DNA from: Bifidobacteriaceae bacterium
GTDB lineage: Bacteria; Actinomycetota; Actinomycetes; Actinomycetales; WQXJ01
NCBI GenBank assembly: GCA_031255075.1
Contig: JAIRTF010000222.1
Location: forward strand, 1 to 8,405
Reading direction: 5' to 3'
DNA: 8,405 bases
In this document: piece by piece, positions 1-6,200 of the stretch
Numbering within the stretch: position 1 is the stretch's first letter
How the letters are laid out: each line of letters opens with the position of its first letter
Made by a program: the position numbers and the translations under genes
Notes under the pieces: generated by a model
What the model was told of the DNA's origin: nothing
What the model saw: only the letters and a program-made list of their open reading frames with translations
Databases searched by the model: none

Positions 1-266
1 TGGCCATCACCAACACCACCAACCCTCACAGCCGCAACACCCGCAGCAGACGACCCCACCGTCAACGGATTAGGTGCCCTGCCACCAGCTTCGTCCAAGA
101 AGAACAAATCACCATTCACGGGGAACAGTTCAAACACCACATCTTGGCCATTAACCACAGTGTTCAACACATCCCACACCACCACCGACGCGCCATGCAC
201 CTGACTACGAGGATCTCTCGGACCATCAGTTGCTTCAAATGAAGCCCTGATCCGATCCAAATCCAA
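1..266 (-). repeat. Module B2 (cut by the window edge)
   Basis: Residues 2511-2598, second copy of the B module. It reads LDLDRIRASFEATDGPRDPRS, VHGASVVVWDVL, DVVFELFPVNGDLFFLDEAGG, and ends VRVGGVGDG at the window edge. The match to B1 covers nearly the whole visible length, with one residue deleted in the GDPRDP loop. The gene continues beyond base 1. Confidence 0.75.
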
Positions 267-3200
267 CGGCGGAACCGTAAACGTAGCCGTCCGCAGAGTA
301 CCAATCTGCTCGGCACCCACCTCAGCACGGACCACATAATGGCCCGCCACCAAACCAGTCAAACCCCAACGAGCCACACCCTCACCATCGGTCGGCTCAG
401 TCGGCACCGTCACCCAACCCGGCTCGTCCGGTGTCCGATACGAGAACACCACCGAATCGACCCATGGGTCGCCATACTGATCCTTCAGAGTGGCCTCCAA
501 CACGTGGACCTGGCCCACAAACCTCGGATCACCCGCCGTTGAGACCACAAACGATGAACGATCCCTACTCAGCATTGGTGCGGCCAGGAACGAAGCAGTC
601 AACTCACCACCAACCTGCACATCACCCACCTCAGCACGGACCAGATAGGAGCCAGCCACCGTGCCGGTGACATCAACTGTCGCCACACCCCACTCCGCAT
701 CAGACACGGCCCTGGCCTCTGTCCAAGTAGTTTCACCTGGGGCTTGGTATGAGAACACGACCTCCGTGGCCCACGGATTACCATGTTGATCCTTCAGCCT
801 CGCCTCCAGCGTATGAGACTGGCCCACATACTTCCTCTCATCAGCCGTGGCCACCACAAACGAAGACTGCCTCGGATCAAACACCGGCGGCTCAGGATCA
901 GGCTCATGGAACCTCGCCACCAACTCTTGACCAACCGGCTCAGCCCGCACCTCGGCACGCACCTTGTAGTCGCCTGGCACCATGCCGATCAGATCAGCTG
1001 TTGCCCAACCAAGGTTGCCAGTTGTTTCCGGTGGTAGACCAATCCAGACCCCGGAACCTGGCGCCTGGTAAGAGAACAACACCGTTTCTGGTTCACGCCA
1101 CGCACCACCAGATTGGTCAACCAGATCTACCCGCAACGTGTGGAAGCCACCCGCGTACACGGTGTTGGCTCCAGTGGTTACCTGGAAGGTTGAGCTTTCC
1201 AAATCAAGGACTGGTACCACCGGTGGGGTGGCGAACCTGAACTCAGCCCGGTCAATCTCAACACCCCCAACACTCACGACCAACCAAGCTGATCCATCGC
1301 CAGAAGCGCCCACAGTCACACCAGCCCCACCACCGGCAGACGTGCGAACTGTCAACTGGTGATCCTCTACACCAACACCACTCTCGTTGATGAAGAACAC
1401 GTCTCCCGTGATGGACACTAACTCAAAGGTCACTTGCTCTTCATGGACCGGCTCTTGCAACACGTTCCACACCGTCAAAGAGGCCTCATGGACCTCGCTG
1501 TGAGGATCCCTCGGATCGCCCTCAGTCGACTCGAACGAAGCCCGAATCGCATCAAAATCCAACGACGCCGGCACGAACTCCACAGTCTTGATGCCACCAA
1601 ACAGCTCCCCACGAACCGAAGCAGACAGCTCAAACGAACCGACCGCATCTCCAGTCCACTCCCATTCGGCATCGCCATCAAGGGTGGGCTGTGTGGCCAA
1701 TTGCGACCAACCCGACTCGCCAGACGCCCGGTAAGAGAACACCACCGGTTCGGGCTGGGTCCACTCAACACCCTGATCGGATAACAGATTCGCCGTCAAC
1801 AAGAATGACTGCCCAACCTCACGCGTTTGATCAGCTGGGGTCACGCTAAACACCGATTGCTCCAAATCCAACACCGGAGGATTGGGGGGACGCGGCCGGA
1901 ACTCCGCCGGCTGCGGGTTGCCGACCAGAGAATCGTCAACCGTGGCACTCACCCAGTATTCGCCCGGTTCGGCCCCAGTCAACATCCAGTAGGCCACACC
2001 TGAGGTCGTCATGACAGGCGCCTCTGCGTTTACCCAATTGGGCGAGCCCGGCGCCCGGTAGGCGAACTGCACCCCTTCGGGTGGGTCATAGTGGTCGCCG
2101 TACTGATTGAACAACTCAACCCTGACCTGATGAGCCTCGCCCACATACCTGTCTTGATTGGCCGTGACGACCTGCAGCGTTGATTCAAGACAGTTGCACA
2201 CCACTGTCCCGAACTCCAACACCACTGGTGAACCGAACGTGATCTCATCCGAAACAGTAATCGCCGGGTATTCCTTGTACCGGAGCACAGCTGAACCGGT
2301 TGCTGTGACCTCAAAGAACCCAGGGAGGCGGGAACCCACCTCGATCCGAGCTATCCCATCTGCCCCCACCGGCACGGTGGACTCATACGGATTCGACTCG
2401 TCACCGATCACCAGGTCACGGTTCGGCGACTTGAAGGTGACTGCCGAATCAGTGAACGGTTCTCCCTCTTGGTCTGTCACGCGGGCCTCGACTGTAAGCG
2501 TCTCCTCGCTGGTGTAGGCCGGTCGGTCCTGCTGGGGACCGGTCAAGCGGGACATGCTCCATCCAGAGGTAACTCGCCGCTGTTCAAAGCTCAACACAGC
2601 GTGCCCGTCCCGGCCAGGGATGTCCTCATCTGGTTCACCAAACTCTTTGACTCGCGACAGCTGGCTGCCGTCCACCGTGGCAGTAGCGACCAGTCCCTCA
2701 GGGGGTGTCGTACCAATGAACGGCGACACAACCACAATCTGCGCAAAGCCAGAACCGTCGGTGGTGGCCGTCAGCGTGGCGGGTCCGTCAACCAAACCGC
2801 TGGAGACGAACTCCGGAATGAAGAACTGCACATCTTCTCCACCAACCGGTTCGCCGTAGGCGTCGTGAATCCGAGCGGCCAGCACCAACGCCCGCTGGCC
2901 GTTGGCTGTCACAGTGCCGTAAGGCTCAATCAGCCAGGACTTCGTCAAGTCCGGCACGCCCCGCGGCGGACTCGAGTCAACGAACTCGGCCTCAGCAACG
3001 TGGGCGATCTCGATCCACTGCTCCGGCCTGACCCAGGCCTTGACTTCGTAGACTCCCTCGACCTCACCGACCAGTTCCCAGGTCGCTTCGCCGTTAGTGG
3101 TAGCAACGTTGGGACTGGTGGACCAGGTGTCTGAACCGGGCGCTCGGTAGAGGAACATCACGGTCTCTTGGCTGGTCCACAGGTCGTTGTCCTCATCCCT

Positions 3201-6200
3201 CAGTGTCGCCACCACAGTGTGGGATTCGCCCACTTCGCGCGGCTCGTCAGCAGTGGTCACCACAACTGTCGAAAGGTCGGGGTGCAGGACCGCAGGCTGA
3301 GGAACTTCGTAGAACTCAATTTCTAGAGGCACGCCTTGGGTGATCGTCCCTTCGAGCTCGTGGGTCAGGTCGCCGAAGGACAGACGAACGGTTGCCTCTG
3401 CTCCCACAATCGACACGCGAGCCGGCATGTCCGGGGACACAAACCAGAAGTCGGCGGAGTAGCCCGATTCGAGCAGGTGGTCCCACCACATCCCGCCGGT
3501 GCCCGCTGCTTCTGGTTCAAACCGCACGTCAAGGCCGACCGCGCTGGATTCCTCGACACCTTCGAAGGGCACACCGTCTTGGTCGGCCAAATACACAGTC
3601 ACCGGAGAGTACAAGTGGTTCTGGGGCAGCGAAGTTGGCAGGTCAGGCGCAATGACGCGGCTCAGCTCTGGACCACTGGTAATCACCCGTGGTTCAAAGC
3701 CAAGCAACATAAACCCGGACTGATCAGCCAGGTCCGCGTCGGGTTCCGCCGCCGTCCTGACTCGGGTGACAGCCTGATTGGCGACCGATGCCGCGACTCG
3801 GATCCCCGAATCAGGGACCTCCCGCAGGTATGGCGACACCAGGGTCAACTGGGCCAAGCCGTCAGAGTTGGTCTTGGCCTGGGCCACCATTGGACCAGGA
3901 AGATCAGGAAGACACGGACCGGCGGCCGGGCAGACCAGGGCCGGGAGTTCGAAGAACACATCGACGTTTCCAACACCCTCGCCATAGGCGTCATTGATCT
4001 GGGCACCGACCACCAGTTCAGAAACGCCGTTGGCAGCGGCCGTGCCCTCAGGCTGGATCAGCCAAGACGCAGGCATGTACGGTACGCCGCGCGGAGCGGA
4101 CTGGGCCACGATATGGGCGGTCAAGTTGCCGTCCTCGCGGACTTGGAACCAATCGTCTCCGATAAAGGCAGAAATGGCGAAGTCGCCCTCATAGGCGCCG
4201 GTGAACTGGGCTTGATAGACGCCACCACCAAGGTGACTAAACTGCGTGACGCTGATGCCGGCGTCACTGGCGGCCCGCGCGGTCAGCGACCCGGCGGCAT
4301 CGACCACCGGCTGGCCGTCCAGGTCCCTGGCCTGGATGGTGACGGTGCCGTGGTCAATACCGCCGGCGGTCACTGGCTCCGGCGACACGTCGTACCAGGT
4401 GTCGGGATCAGTAACGTCAATGTTCGTCCCGATCCACCGGAGTGTCTTAGGCGAACCAGCGAAGTCTCGCATGTCAACGTTCGCCCAGACACTACAGATC
4501 GCGGCTTCATCAGCGCGGACGTGCAGCACTGCCCGGCCGGCGGAATCCAAGTCCACGCTGACCGAGTCTGCGCGCGCGTCCGGCTCATCCGGGTCAACGA
4601 AATAGGCTTCGCAATAGGTGTCACCAAAGGACTGCAAAGCAACGTTCACGTAAGAACCACCCGCGCGGTTCGTCCGGCCGGCATCCCAACCGGTAATCAC
4701 CAACTCATAGGTCTGGCCCGGCGCCAGCGGAGCGGCTATGTCGTTGGTTTCCCCGGCCGGGTCATTCGGATCATCTTGCAAGCCCACCGTCACCGAAGGG
4801 GTCACAACCATGGTGGAAGCGCTGGCCAGGGGGGCTGGCGGCCCATAGTCCACGGTCAACACGGTGGAGTTTGGGTCTTCCTCAGTCGGCACATCGAAAT
4901 GGATATCCCGTCCCCCGTAGGAGATGATCACGGAGCGCGGCCCCGGCAGGGTTGAGTAGAGCGGCAGGTAGGCTTCGGACGCACTCCCGTCCCACCACTC
5001 AAACCCGCCGCCCTTAAGGTCAAACAGACCCTCGCCGTCGTGTGGGTCGTCTGGAGCTGCGCGCCAGGTGAGTGCACTACTCTCCCAGCCTTCCGCCGGC
5101 GTGCCGTCGATATACTTCATGTCAACTGCCAGAAGAGCCGGCACCCCATGCAGGCTGTCGCTGTACTCTCTCGCCGCTGGCTGCGGGCCGGCCCGGGGTG
5201 TCTCATCAGGGTCGAGCTCATCAATCTTGATTCGCGACCGAGTCAGAGTGCTGGACACCGGGGGCTCCTCAGCGGCAACCATATGTGCTGTCGCGTAAAT
5301 GGGATTGGGCCGGCCTTCGCCGGCCGGCACCATCGGCCGGCCGTCGTAGGTGACCATCAAGTCGAAGTCCCCGGGCACCGTCCCGGTGAAGTCCATGTAG
5401 TACATGCCCTCCACTTCCTGCCAGACCCTCCGCAACTCAATGCCGCTGTCCTCCGGCGCTATCAAGCTCAGCTTGTCGGCCTGACCCCAAATGACACCTT
5501 CCTCGTCGTCACCGCCGCCGTCCAAAGCCACGGCGATCCCTCCCATCGAAACGCCATCAGCCGGGACAGGGGAACTCCAAACTTCGAAGAAGGAACCGCC
5601 GCCCCTTACCGATAGGTCTGGCTCGGTGTACTCCCACCTGAGGGCTTTGGGCGATCCGCCGATCGGTCCCGCAGTAGGGCCACGTTCAGTGAACGCAAAC
5701 AGGTCACAGGCGCCGTTACGCGGTTCGCGCATAAACACCTCAGTCACCACCCGGCCGGACGGTGGAACAGAAAAATACGCACCTGCTGCCGACGCAAAAC
5801 TGCCGTCAAATCCTGCGTAGCAGAAGTCTCCGCCCTGCAGAGAGCCCAACACCTGCAGATGTACCTCTTCACCGCCGACGCGGTTGTGGCGGCCTTCATC
5901 CCACAAAGTGACGGTGACCTGGTATCGCTGAAGAGGGCTGTTGAGGTCCAGCGTCAAAGCCTCGCCGTCTGGCTCATCCAACGGGTCATCCGGGTTGTCT
6001 ACAGGCGCGGACGGCGTGATAGTCACAGTGCTGTAGGCCCTGGAGAGAGGCGGCGTGACGAATTCCGCCCGCAACACTCCGGAGGTCGGCCTATCGGCGT
6101 TGACCAGCACCACTTGATCCGTTTCGCCTGGCCGATAGGTGACAGTGATCTGCCGTTCGCCGGCTTTGGAGGAATACACCGGCAGAACATATTCGCCGTT

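Noticed and set aside
1..600. AC-rich repetitive appearance suggesting a CRISPR array or DNA satellite
   Set aside because: There are no regularly spaced identical repeats of 20-40 nt. The repetitiveness comes from Val/Gly/Thr codons and from diverged protein modules about 310 nt long.
2469..3134. Plus-strand open frame of 221 codons
   Set aside because: Same in-register antisense effect over modules C, D2 and A1. The minus-strand reading has conserved repeat motifs and the plus-strand one has none.
3336..4955. Plus-strand open frame of 539 codons
   Set aside because: It is exactly antisense and in the same codon register as the giant minus-strand gene. In that register its stops would need TTA, CTA or TCA codons in the real gene, which are rare here, so long empty frames arise. 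Its translation is rich in Arg, Gly and His and has no domain pattern, while the minus strand shows clear repeats.
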